This document shows positions 49,887-58,839 of a DNA stretch of 64,000 nucleotides, in pieces. The stretch is from positions 3,673,001 through 3,737,000 of the forward strand of contig JAWKLJ010000002.1 of the NCBI GenBank assembly GCA_041392805.1, given 5' to 3'. The notes beneath the pieces are model-generated. The model was not told the DNA's origin, searched no databases, and was given only the letters and a program-made list of their open reading frames with translations. Within the stretch, counting starts at the first letter, position 1. The number at the start of each line of letters is the position of its first letter. The position numbers were made by a program, and so were the translations under genes. The stretch is from Saprospiraceae bacterium (GTDB taxonomy: Bacteria; Bacteroidota; Bacteroidia; Chitinophagales; Saprospiraceae).

Positions 49887-51434
49887 CTACGGGCTCGTCT
49901 TCCCAGCCGTCACCCCCGGCCAATCATCTGTCCGGAAAGGTGTCATTGGCAACCCATCGCGGCTATACATATTGCAGACGGGGTTGTTGGCCCAGGCGTA
50001 GCGCACCGCCACCGGGCTAGTCACTCCATCACTCCAGATTTCCATTTGCGTAGGGCTGATAATTTTAGCATTCGCCCAGACAAATTGCTGATCTGCACCT
50101 GCGATGGCGAAACCCTGGGGCTCCTGGGTATCAAAGGAATAAAGTCCTTGGCCCACCTGATCGAAGGTCAAGGTAATTTTGTTGCCTTCAATTTTCATGG
50201 ATTGATAGGTTGGCCCCATGAATGGAATGTTCTTGTGATAATCCTTGGCCAAGGCCCAGCGTGCCAATCGGTCGGCAACCGTTTGCTTATTTCGGGGGTG
50301 GATGTCTCGCCCTTCTCCCAGGTCAATGATGACAGCCTGACCAACGTTTTTCAATTGGTTCATGGTCATCGACTGGGCTTCGCGCAATTCCGCCCAATCG
50401 CTATCGCCGGGTTGCTCCTTTTCGGCTTGAAAATCAGCCAACTGTACATAGTAGAACGGGAAATCACCTTGCCCCCATTCCTCGCGCCAATTCTTAATCA
50501 TCAAAGGAAACAGGTCTCGGTACTGGTAAGCTCTGCCTGCATTGGATTCTCCCTGGTACCAAATGACGCCTTTGATCCCGTATCCGATGGTTGGATGCAA
50601 TACGCCATTGTAAATATTAGCAGGCCGATGGTTGCCATTCAAGATATCTCCAGGTTTTCGTGGACGACTTGTTTTACGGTCTGCTTCTTTCAAGGCATCC
50701 CATTCATCCACCTCCTTTTGCCATTTTTTAACCTCTTCCTCATAGTTATAGGTAGTTTCTGTTTTTTTCCATGAGGCCATTAAATCGTCGTATTTATCGT
50801 CTTTTTCCAAAACGCCTCTATTCACCCAAGCTTCTGCGGCGGAGCCGCCCCAGGCGTTGTCGATGAGCCCTATCGGAACATCCAGGGCGTGGTACAGCCG
50901 GCGCCCGAATAAATAGCCGATGGCTGAGAAGTTTTCGACCGTTTCAGGGGTGCAGGTCTCCCATGCACCTACAAAATCATCCTGCACGGTGGGCGTTCCC
51001 ACCTGGGGAACAGAGATCAATCGGATCTTTGGGTAGTTGGCTGTCAATATAGCCAAAGCAGCACTGTTGGTGTTTTTCAGTGGCCATGCCATATTCGATT
51101 GGCCAGAGCAAATCCAGACTTCCCCGACCAAGACATCGTCAAAAAAGAATTTGGATCTTTCACCCTCGATATGCAGTTGATAAGGGCCTCCGGCGGGAAG
51201 CGGCCTCAATTGAATTTTCCATTTGCCTTGCGGATCAGCCTTTGTCACATGGCTTTGACCATTGATCTCCACTTTTACTATTTCACCGGGGGTTGCCCAG
51301 CCCCACACCGGATTCATTTGTTTTTGTTGCAGCACCATATGATCACTGAAAATGGCCGGCAATTTCAGTTGTGCATAAAGAGTTGGGTAACATAAGAAGA
51401 TAAAACAAAGCGAAAAAAAAGTGTTTTTAATCAT
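49887..51434 (-). CDS. Sialate O-acetylesterase family protein, exported
   Basis: The 515-aa protein has a signal peptide (FFSLCFIFLCYPTLYAQ), an N-terminal beta domain (LKLPAIFSDHMVLQQKQMNPVWGWATPGE, typical for the family) and the SGNH-like catalytic part: VWICSGQSNMAWPL (nucleophile Ser), GVIWYQGESNAGR, and EGRDIHPRNKQTVADRLARWA with the catalytic Asp-x-x-His. It removes O-acetyl groups from sialic acids or other carbohydrates outside the cytoplasm. Followed by an element C hairpin. The 427-bp gap upstream (51435-51861) shows nothing I can name. Confidence 0.92.
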   Translation of the reverse strand: MIKNTFFSLCFIFLCYPTLYAQLKLPAIFSDHMVLQQKQMNPVWGWATPGEIVKVEINGQSHVTKADPQGKWKIQLRPLPAGGPYQLHIEGERSKFFFDDVLVGEVWICSGQSNMAWPLKNTNSAALAILTANYPKIRLISVPQVGTPTVQDDFVGAWETCTPETVENFSAIGYLFGRRLYHALDVPIGLIDNAWGGSAAEAWVNRGVLEKDDKYDDLMASWKKTETTYNYEEEVKKWQKEVDEWDALKEADRKTSRPRKPGDILNGNHRPANIYNGVLHPTIGYGIKGVIWYQGESNAGRAYQYRDLFPLMIKNWREEWGQGDFPFYYVQLADFQAEKEQPGDSDWAELREAQSMTMNQLKNVGQAVIIDLGEGRDIHPRNKQTVADRLARWALAKDYHKNIPFMGPTYQSMKIEGNKITLTFDQVGQGLYSFDTQEPQGFAIAGADQQFVWANAKIISPTQMEIWSDGVTSPVAVRYAWANNPVCNMYSRDGLPMTPFRTDDWPGVTAGKTSP

Positions 51435-51885
51435 GATCCAACGATTTTTGTGAAAGGTGGTCTTTTAGCAACATTCAAATTTGAGCAAAAAATATCAAAG
51501 AAAGATGAAAACGCTAGTGCTTTCCCCAATTATCTTAATTTCTTTACGATTTTCCTGCTCTACAGTAAATTTAAGAGCTTGTTTCCTTTCTACTTACATT
51601 AGGTAATCGCTTCATTTAATGCCACTCCTTATCATTATTGTTACGTTTCGTAAACCAATTAACACTTAACATAGTCTTCTTAAAAAATATTGTAAATTGG
51701 CACCTTCCGAAGAATACCTCAGCTATTTTATACTATACAAACCTTCTATTTTTTAGATTTTTCCTAAACGTGGTAATCGTTCATATACCTTTCAGTTATT
51801 TCAAAAGACAAGCTTCTTTTGGATAGAATCCCATAACATTAAGTGCTGCTTTAATTTCTTAATGTCAAACGCTTTAAATTCGCTT

Positions 51886-54342
51886 ATGAAAAGATTGATT
51901 TTTTTACTAACCTTTTTAGTCTTTATTGGCTTAAGTTTTTCCCTTTCTGCACAAAGGACTTGTGCTACTATGGATCATTTTGAACAAGAGCAAAGAGATC
52001 ATCCCAATCGATTGCTTAAAATACAAGAAATTGAAAGACATACCCAAAAGGTCTTACAAGGAGGTGCTCGCGCAGTGGAAGGAGTGATTACGATCCCTGT
52101 TGTATTCCATATTGTATACAATACCGCTTCCGAAAATATTAGCGTTGCACAGGTTCAAAGTCAATTGGACGTGTTGAATGAAGACTTTAGAAGATTAAAT
52201 GCTGACAGGAACAATACGCCTCCTGATTTTCTGGGCGTAGCAGCGGATGTTGAAATTCAGTTCTGCCTGGCAACAGTCGATCCTACTGGCAATGCTACAA
52301 ATGGAATTACGAGAACCCAAACCAATTCAACTTCATTTGGCACCAACGACCAGGTAAAATTCAACTCGTCTGGCGGAAAAGATGCCTGGCCTGCCAGCCA
52401 GTACCTGAATTTTTGGGTTTGTGATATTTCAGGTAATATTTTAGGTTACGCTCAGTTTCCTGGGGGACCGGCGTCTACGGATGGCGTCGTTATTGACTAT
52501 GCTTATTTCGGTACCATCGGCACTGCTACAGCGCCTTTTGACCTAGGCCGAACTGCCACCCACGAAGTCGGACACTGGCTAAACCTTCGGCATATCTGGG
52601 GTGATGGCGGTTGTGGTGTGGATGACTTTGTGGCTGATACGCCAACTGCAGGCGGAGCCAACTATACGGGAAGCCCTTGTACCTACCCTGGCCCGAATAG
52701 CTGCAATCAAGGCGCTAATGATCTGCCAGATATGTTCCAAAACTATATGGATTATTCCGATGACGGTTGCATGAATCTATTTACAAGCGGTCAAACAGCA
52801 AGAATGCGAGCCCTTTTTGAGCCAGGAGGAAGCCGCGAAAGTTTGCTGACCTCCAACGGGTGCGGCACACCGGTACCTGCCACCTGTGAAGATGGCATCC
52901 AAAATGGCGATGAAACAGGGGTAGACTGTGGTGGTAGTAATTGCGCACCATGTAGCTGCCCTCAAAGCCCACTAACCTTAACGATCAAACTTGACAACTA
53001 TCCAGAAGAAACAAGCTGGCGCATTACCAATGCCAACAATGCTATCGTCGCTTCTGGGGGCACCTATGGTGCTCAGCCAGATGGATCAACAGTGACCGAA
53101 ACCATTAACCTCGCTGCGGGTGACTATACATTTACCATAAGTGATTCCTATAGCGATGGCATTTGCTGCTTATATGGAAACGGTAGTTATACCTTAGCCG
53201 ATGCCAATGGTGCCGTTGTGGTGACCGGAGGATCATTTGGCGCCTCAGAAAGTACTATCTTTTGTGCTAGCGAGGCTGGCACTACGCCAACCTGTACCGA
53301 TGGCATCCAAAATGGTCAAGAGACGGGCGTCGACTGCGGTGGCCCGGATTGCCCTACTTGCCCCACCGAACCAACTTGCTCCGATGGCATCCAAAATGGC
53401 CAGGAGACTGGTGTCGACTGCGGTGGACCTGATTGTCCCTCCTGCCCTACCGAACCTACTTGCTCCGATGGCATCCAAAATGGCCAAGAGACAGGCATTG
53501 ATTGCGGTGGCCCTGATTGTCCTGCTTGTGATCCTGGTGGCTGTACGACCGTCACGCTTGAGAGCAATGACTTTGAAAGTGGTTGGGGACTCTGGAATGA
53601 TGGTGGTTCGGACGCTCGCTTAAGTGCCTCAGACCAGGCTTTTGCCAATAGTGGTATTTATTGCGTTCGATTGCGGGACAATACGAGTTCTTCTACCATG
53701 TATACTAACAACCTGGATTTAACTGCTTTTGAAGAAATAACGATAGATTTCTCCTATTATGCCAGAAGTATGGATAATCCAACGGAAGGCTTTCTACTTG
53801 AAATTTCTTTAAATGGTGGTGCTTCATACACGGCTGTGGAAGAATGGAATTTAGGAGATGAATTCCAAAACAACCAGCGAAAATTTGATCAGGTAGTTAT
53901 CCCTGGCCCATTTTCAGCCAACACCATTGTGCGATTGCGTTGTGATGCCTCATCGAATTCTGATTATGTTTATATCGATGACGTTACCCTATCCGGTTGT
54001 CAAAGCGGCGCCAGGGTGGCAGCAGAAGACCTTAGAGGTGGACAACAAACGGTGGCACCTAGTCTGCAAAATGTATTGGATGTGACTTTCTCGAACGTCA
54101 ATCTCTTCCCCAACCCAAGCAAAGGGGAATTGACCTTGAGTTTCGATATGGTAAAAAATGCTACCGTACAAGTAATCCTCACGGATTTATCCGGGAAGGT
54201 CATGAGCCAAGCGCAAATAACGCTAGCTACCGGACCACAACGCAAGGAAATGGATACCAGTAAATTACCCGCCGGTATTTATTTTATGCATTTGGTTACA
54301 AAAGAAGAACGCATTGCGAAGAAATTTGTGGTGATTAAATAG
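51886..54342 (+). CDS. Pappalysin-type (M43) metalloprotease with T9SS sorting domain
   Basis: I prefer Met 51886 (MKRLIFLLTFLVFIGLSFSLSAQ, signal peptide); ATG 51862 is in frame. The metzincin motif HEVGHWLNLRH (H-E-x-x-H-x-x-G/N-x-x-H) lies at about residues 226-236, and VADTPTAGG with Cys-rich segments follows, as in secreted M43B peptidases. Then come one CEDGIQNGDETGVDCGG unit, a domain with DSYSDGICCLYGNGSY, three more C-[TS]-DGIQNGQETG repeats, a domain NDFESGWGLWNDGGSDARLS, and a type A T9SS tail (LFPNPSKGELTLSFD...KKFVVIK). Secreted or attached to the cell surface by T9SS. Ends at a strong terminator. Confidence 0.93.
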   Translation: MKRLIFLLTFLVFIGLSFSLSAQRTCATMDHFEQEQRDHPNRLLKIQEIERHTQKVLQGGARAVEGVITIPVVFHIVYNTASENISVAQVQSQLDVLNEDFRRLNADRNNTPPDFLGVAADVEIQFCLATVDPTGNATNGITRTQTNSTSFGTNDQVKFNSSGGKDAWPASQYLNFWVCDISGNILGYAQFPGGPASTDGVVIDYAYFGTIGTATAPFDLGRTATHEVGHWLNLRHIWGDGGCGVDDFVADTPTAGGANYTGSPCTYPGPNSCNQGANDLPDMFQNYMDYSDDGCMNLFTSGQTARMRALFEPGGSRESLLTSNGCGTPVPATCEDGIQNGDETGVDCGGSNCAPCSCPQSPLTLTIKLDNYPEETSWRITNANNAIVASGGTYGAQPDGSTVTETINLAAGDYTFTISDSYSDGICCLYGNGSYTLADANGAVVVTGGSFGASESTIFCASEAGTTPTCTDGIQNGQETGVDCGGPDCPTCPTEPTCSDGIQNGQETGVDCGGPDCPSCPTEPTCSDGIQNGQETGIDCGGPDCPACDPGGCTTVTLESNDFESGWGLWNDGGSDARLSASDQAFANSGIYCVRLRDNTSSSTMYTNNLDLTAFEEITIDFSYYARSMDNPTEGFLLEISLNGGASYTAVEEWNLGDEFQNNQRKFDQVVIPGPFSANTIVRLRCDASSNSDYVYIDDVTLSGCQSGARVAAEDLRGGQQTVAPSLQNVLDVTFSNVNLFPNPSKGELTLSFDMVKNATVQVILTDLSGKVMSQAQITLATGPQRKEMDTSKLPAGIYFMHLVTKEERIAKKFVVIK

Positions 54343-54414
54343 TCTTCACCAATTGAAAACGGAAAGCGGAAAGCGGAAAAATGACATGTTTTCCTTTTCC
54401 AGCTTCCGAGATTT

Positions 54415-54462
54415 ACGCAGCCAGTATGGAGTGAAATGCTTCAAACTGGCTGCGTTTTTTTT
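54415..54462 (+). terminator. Intrinsic terminator
   Basis: ACGCAGCCAGT (54415-54425) is a perfect 11-bp partner of ACTGGCTGCGT (54445-54455), followed by eight T. It ends the M43 protease transcript. Just before it lies a short GGAAAGC heptad run (54360-54378). The rest of the gap to 54855 shows nothing recognisable. Confidence 0.9.
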
Positions 54463-54855
54463 AATCTACTTTTTACGAGTTGACGAGTTATCTAAAATAA
54501 AATGCAGATTATACAAAAATAACACACTATCAATTCTTACTTATATATATTTTTTATATTTTTGCGATTGCCTCATTCAAATACTGCTGTTCATTCCTTT
54601 CCCAATTTGGTTTAGGAAAAAGAGTCTCATCTTAAGCATAAAAATCAAATTCCCTAAGGGGGTCTTATATCAGTTAACAGCCATATCCACATGATGGATA
54701 GCTGTATCGTAAAAGGCTTTTCAGTAGATAAGTTTTTTGCAAGAAATACAATGAGCATCACTAAGACCGCAATGTCCAAACGGACAATGCTGGTTCCTGG
54801 CGAATACCAGGCAAGTTACTAATGCCCATTTTTCTAACAAAAAACATCAACAACC

Positions 54856-57800
54856 ATGAGGAGCGTTTTACTAACAACTCTCACTGTCTTACTTTCAATC
54901 CTTTTAACTCCTTCCTTTACTCAAAATTTCTATTATGCTCCAGAGGGTAAAACCTTTATGGAGGTTTCCAAAGAAAAAATTGTTATTAAGTTTGCCAAAG
55001 GTGTAAATCTTGCCCAGCAAAGGCAACTCCTTTCTAAGGAAGATTTAATTGTTCCTATTAGCGCTGACCAAGTATTGCCAGCGCCAAATGTAACCCTGGC
55101 AGCACTCAAAAATGTGCAAAATGAACAAATGGTCTACGCGCTATTAAAAAGATTAAATGCTTATGAAGAAATTGTTTACGCCAACCACTTTTTAGTCCAT
55201 AAAGATGGGACCCAACATGGCATTATGGATGAGGTCATTGTTAGAATTAGCGATCCTAAAGACCAAGGTCCTATGCGGTTTCTTGTGCAAAATTTCGAAG
55301 CAAAAATCGTCAAACAAGATGAGTTTGATCCCTTACAGTACCATATCAGTATTGGCAAAGTAGAAGGACGTAATGCCCTGGTTTTAGCGAATAGCTTATA
55401 CGAAACGGGGTTGTTTGAATTTGCCGAACCGAATTTTTTACGCTTAATGAAGCGGATGAACACGAGTGATGCCTTTGTAAATAATCAATGGGCACTCCAT
55501 AATGATGGCAACAATACTAGTCAATATGGGGGCGTGGCCGGAGCTGATATGAACGTTTTTGATGCCTGGGCTGCTACGACCGGCTCTGCAAGCATAAAAA
55601 TAGCCATCATCGACGAGGGCGTTGACCTTAATCACCCTGATTTAAAAGCCAACCTCCTGCCAGGATATGACGCAACAGGTCAAGGCAGCGAAGGTGGCCC
55701 GTCCGGCAATGATGCGCATGGGACCGCCTGCGCGGGTATAGCCGCAGGGGTAGGCAACAACAACCTCGGTATTGTGGGGGTAGCCTTTAGTTCCAAAATT
55801 ATACCCGTCAGAATTGCGTATAGCTCCGGTAGCAGTTGGGTCACCACTAATAGCTGGATTAGCAACGCCATCAACTGGGCTTGGCAAACGGGAAATGCCG
55901 ACGTTTTAAGTAATTCCTGGGGAGGCGGTGGCTCCTCTACAGCCATCAATAACGCCATCTCCGGTGCCGTCAATAATGGTCGAGGCGGGCTAGGTTCACC
56001 TGTTTTATTCGCAGCGGGCAATGACAATGGGGCCAATAGCTACCCGGCAACCTATGCACCAACCATTTCTGTTATCGCCATGAGTATGTGTAACGAAAGG
56101 AAATCACCTGACTCTTGTGATGGCGAATCCTGGTGGGGGTCAAATTATGGCACAGGAGCAGATGTAGCTGCACCGGGGGTTAAAATTTATGCGACCGATA
56201 TTTCCGGTAGCGCTGGTTATGCTAATGGTGATTATATTTCTAATTTCAATGGCACCTCCTCTGCTTGTCCAAATGCAGCCGGAGTGATGGCATTAATCCT
56301 TTCTGCGGATGGCACCCTAACGGAAGCACAGGCCAGGGCAGCCTTAGAAGGCACTTGCGACAAAGTCGGCGCTTATACTTATGCCAGTAATGTGGCTGGT
56401 CAACCAACCGGAACCTGGTCACTTGAGTTAGGATATGGTAAAATCAATGCCGCTAATGCCATTGCTTCCTTGAATTGTGAGGAATGCCTTCTTTGTACGG
56501 ATGGCATTCAAAACGGACAGGAAACTGGTGTGGATTGTGGTGGGCCAATTTGCGCCGTTTGCCCTACTTGTGAGGATGGTATCCAGAATGGTGACGAAAC
56601 TGATGTGGATTGTGGTGGCTCCAATTGCGCTCCTTGTGCCTGCTTTGAAGCCCCCCTAACATTGACGATAAACCTCGATCATTATCCTGAAGAAACAAGC
56701 TGGACCCTGAAAACATCAGGGGTAACAGTCGCTTCTGGAGGAACATATGGTTATCTACCCGATCTGTCAACAGTAGTAGAAAACATTAATGTTGGAGAGG
56801 GAAATTATACTTTTACTATAAATGATTCCTATGGCGACGGTATCTGCTGTAGCTATGGCCAAGGTTCATTCTCACTTACTGATAACAACGGTGCCCTTAT
56901 CCTATCCGGCGCACAATTTGGCGGTTCACAATCGCAAAATTTCTGCGCCGGAGAGGCCACCGCCACCTGCAACGACGGCATCCAGAATGGCAATGAGACC
57001 GGAATCGACTGCGGCGGCGACTGCACACCTTGCGCCACCTGCAACGACGGCGTCCAGAATGGCAATGAGACCGGAATCGACTGCGGCGGCGACTGCCAAC
57101 CTTGCGCAACCTGCAACGACGGCGTCCAGAATGGCAATGAGACCGGAATCGACTGCGGCGGCGACTGCACACCTTGTGCCACCTGCAACGACGGCGTCCA
57201 GAATGGCAATGAGACCGGCATCGACTGCGGCGGCGACTGCCAACCTTGTGCAACCTGCAACGACGGTATCCAGAATGGCAATGAGACCGGCATCGACTGC
57301 GGCGGCGACTGCACACCTTGTGATCCTGAAGAATGTTCCAATACGCTCATTAATGCCAATGATTTTGAAGCAGGATGGGGCATTTGGAACGATGGCGGAG
57401 CAGATGCCAGAAGATCAAGAAATGACGCTATGTATGCCAGTAGTGGAATATATTGTATCAGGTTACGAGATAATACAAATTCTTCTCACATTAAAACAGA
57501 CCGACTTAATTTGACAAACTTCGAAGAAATCACCGTCGACTTTGCCTTCCAGGCCATAAGTATGGATAATATCAATGAGGATTTTTGGCTTCAAATCTCT
57601 ACGAACGGAGGCCAGACTTATACAACGGTAGCAAGTTGGGCAAAAGGCGTAGATTTTGAGAATGGTATTCCGTACTTTAAATCGGTGGTGATACCCGGGC
57701 CATTTTCGACCAATACCAAATTAAAATTCCAATGTGATGCATCAAATGATTCGGACTGGGTTTACCTTGACGACATCATACTTTCTGGTTGTACCAGCGT

Positions 57801-58143
57801 TGGCGGGAACACGGTCACGGTCAACCCTGCTAACAATAAGAGGCTGGAGGAAACGGGAATTAATGGCGTAGATGCCTCCTCGAATAGGCTTTCAAATATC
57901 CGATTATTTCCAAATCCGGTAAGTGATCAACTTAATCTGCATTTTAACCTTGAGCAAGAAAGTAACATAACCTTATTAATTACCGATATGACTGGTAAAA
58001 TAATGCAGTCGCAACAATTGGTTTTAATGGCAGGCAGTCAAAAACAAATCATAGATGTCCGTCATTTTAACAGCGGCATGTATTTTGTTCAATTGATTAC
58101 CAAGGATGAGAATAGAAGTGAGAAAATTGTCATTACTCATTAG
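54856..58143 (+). CDS. Subtilisin-like (S8) serine protease with Cys-rich repeats and T9SS sorting domain
   Basis: 1095 aa: signal peptide (LLTTLTVLLSILLTPSFTQ), pro-region, and catalytic domain with Asp253 (IAIIDEGVD), His288 (NDAHGTACAG) and Ser468 (NGTSSACP). The C-terminal region carries two CxDGIQNG repeats, the DGICCSYGQGSF domain, then five tandem units CNDGxQNGNETGIDCGGDC encoded by exact-length 72-bp repeats (56965-57324), a domain NDFEAGWGIWNDGGADARRS and a T9SS type A tail (LFPNPVSDQLNLHF). Everything after the protease matches the M43 gene upstream in order. It is an extracellular protease. The gene is preceded by a 513-bp gap and followed by palindromes. Confidence 0.93.
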   Translation: MRSVLLTTLTVLLSILLTPSFTQNFYYAPEGKTFMEVSKEKIVIKFAKGVNLAQQRQLLSKEDLIVPISADQVLPAPNVTLAALKNVQNEQMVYALLKRLNAYEEIVYANHFLVHKDGTQHGIMDEVIVRISDPKDQGPMRFLVQNFEAKIVKQDEFDPLQYHISIGKVEGRNALVLANSLYETGLFEFAEPNFLRLMKRMNTSDAFVNNQWALHNDGNNTSQYGGVAGADMNVFDAWAATTGSASIKIAIIDEGVDLNHPDLKANLLPGYDATGQGSEGGPSGNDAHGTACAGIAAGVGNNNLGIVGVAFSSKIIPVRIAYSSGSSWVTTNSWISNAINWAWQTGNADVLSNSWGGGGSSTAINNAISGAVNNGRGGLGSPVLFAAGNDNGANSYPATYAPTISVIAMSMCNERKSPDSCDGESWWGSNYGTGADVAAPGVKIYATDISGSAGYANGDYISNFNGTSSACPNAAGVMALILSADGTLTEAQARAALEGTCDKVGAYTYASNVAGQPTGTWSLELGYGKINAANAIASLNCEECLLCTDGIQNGQETGVDCGGPICAVCPTCEDGIQNGDETDVDCGGSNCAPCACFEAPLTLTINLDHYPEETSWTLKTSGVTVASGGTYGYLPDLSTVVENINVGEGNYTFTINDSYGDGICCSYGQGSFSLTDNNGALILSGAQFGGSQSQNFCAGEATATCNDGIQNGNETGIDCGGDCTPCATCNDGVQNGNETGIDCGGDCQPCATCNDGVQNGNETGIDCGGDCTPCATCNDGVQNGNETGIDCGGDCQPCATCNDGIQNGNETGIDCGGDCTPCDPEECSNTLINANDFEAGWGIWNDGGADARRSRNDAMYASSGIYCIRLRDNTNSSHIKTDRLNLTNFEEITVDFAFQAISMDNINEDFWLQISTNGGQTYTTVASWAKGVDFENGIPYFKSVVIPGPFSTNTKLKFQCDASNDSDWVYLDDIILSGCTSVGGNTVTVNPANNKRLEETGINGVDASSNRLSNIRLFPNPVSDQLNLHFNLEQESNITLLITDMTGKIMQSQQLVLMAGSQKQIIDVRHFNSGMYFVQLITKDENRSEKIVITH
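56965..57324 (+). repeat. Five 72-bp in-frame tandem repeats
   Basis: Units start at 56965, 57037, 57109, 57181 and 57253, each encoding TCNDG[IV]QNGNETGIDCGG and DC[TQ]PCA. The T/Q position alternates T-Q-T-Q-T, so the array likely grew by duplicating a 144-bp dimer. DNA identity is very high, hence recent or gene-converted. Confidence 0.95.
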
Positions 58144-58160
58144 CCTTTTTTCGAAATGAT

Positions 58161-58283
58161 CCTTCTTTGATAATTTTTACGGTCAAGTGAAAGTGAACGA
58201 CAAAAGCGACCATCTGCGTGCGCCGAAGGAAGCTGTGTCTTTTGCTTTCACTTGATTCAAAAGCACAAAAATTGTCAGAGAAC
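58161..58283. repeat. Element D, full copy
   Basis: The left arm CCTTCTTTGATAATTTTTAC...GGTCAAGTGAAAGTG is an imperfect complement of the right arm CTTTTGCTTTCACTTGATTC...CACAAAAATTGTCAGAG, arms about 44 bp. It immediately follows the S8 gene. Confidence 0.7.
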
Positions 58284-58309
58284 CGAAATGATTTGGAAGG
58301 GCGCACAAT

Positions 58310-58352
58310 AAAAAGGCCAACTTGCTTAGGCAAGTTGGCCTTTTTTTATTGG
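58310..58352 (+). terminator. Strong intrinsic terminator
   Basis: A perfect stem AAAAAGGCCAACTTGC (58310-58325) with GCAAGTTGGCCTTTTT, four-base loop, then T-run. It serves the S8 protease gene and could work in both directions. Confidence 0.9.
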
Positions 58353-58395
58353 GTTTAAAACCAATGTTTTGTTCCACCTTGGGGGGGTTATATAT

Positions 58396-58429
58396 AAAAA
58401 AAGCCCTATCAGTAACTTACTGACAGGGC
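58396..58429 (-). terminator. Minus-strand intrinsic terminator
   Basis: GCCCT-TCAGTAA (58403-58415) pairs with TTACTGA-AGGGC (58417-58429) with one mismatch. Read on the minus strand it is followed by seven T. It probably ends transcription from pepT. Confidence 0.65.
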
Positions 58430-58727
58430 CCAAAAGTCATCCCTATGATTATATTTTTGACGTAAAGTTTTCAATTTTGTGTAGTGTTTCATTATCAATT
58501 ACAGTGGAAAGATAACGGTTTTTCCAATATTTAGAAAAAAACTTATAAAAAATTTATCATACAAGCAGCGAAAAACAATTAAACGGTATCTATTGGGTAA
58601 GAAACGACATGAAAAATGTCCTAATGAACAGGATCTTTTTGATCAAATTAAATGCAAAATGCCTATTATCATTTAATAATCCCGAGAAAGAATTAGTTTT
58701 CAACAGATTTTATCCTAGCATGATTAT

Positions 58728-58769
58728 GCGTCATTATCCTGGCTCGAGCGATAATGGCGCTTTTTTTTT
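58728..58769 (+). terminator. Plus-strand intrinsic terminator inside a gene-free stretch
   Basis: GCGTCATTATC (58728-58738) pairs with GATAATGGCGC (58750-58760, one G-U), followed by nine T. No protein gene precedes it on this strand since 58143, which already has its own terminator, so it may end a small RNA encoded in 58440-58760. Confidence 0.6.
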
Positions 58770-58839
58770 CAACAAAATAATTAAAAAACAACCTTCGATA
58801 GGTAGAGGCTTTTTATGCTGGCGTTTCACCAACCGACTA

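Noticed and set aside
51638..51826. 62-aa plus-strand frame upstream of the M43 protease
   Set aside because: AT-rich, no recognisable features, most likely untranslated leader.
56822..57514. Long open frames opposite or out of frame with the S8 protease repeats
   Set aside because: They exist because the 72-bp repeat has no stop in those frames. The real frame has protease domains and a sorting tail.
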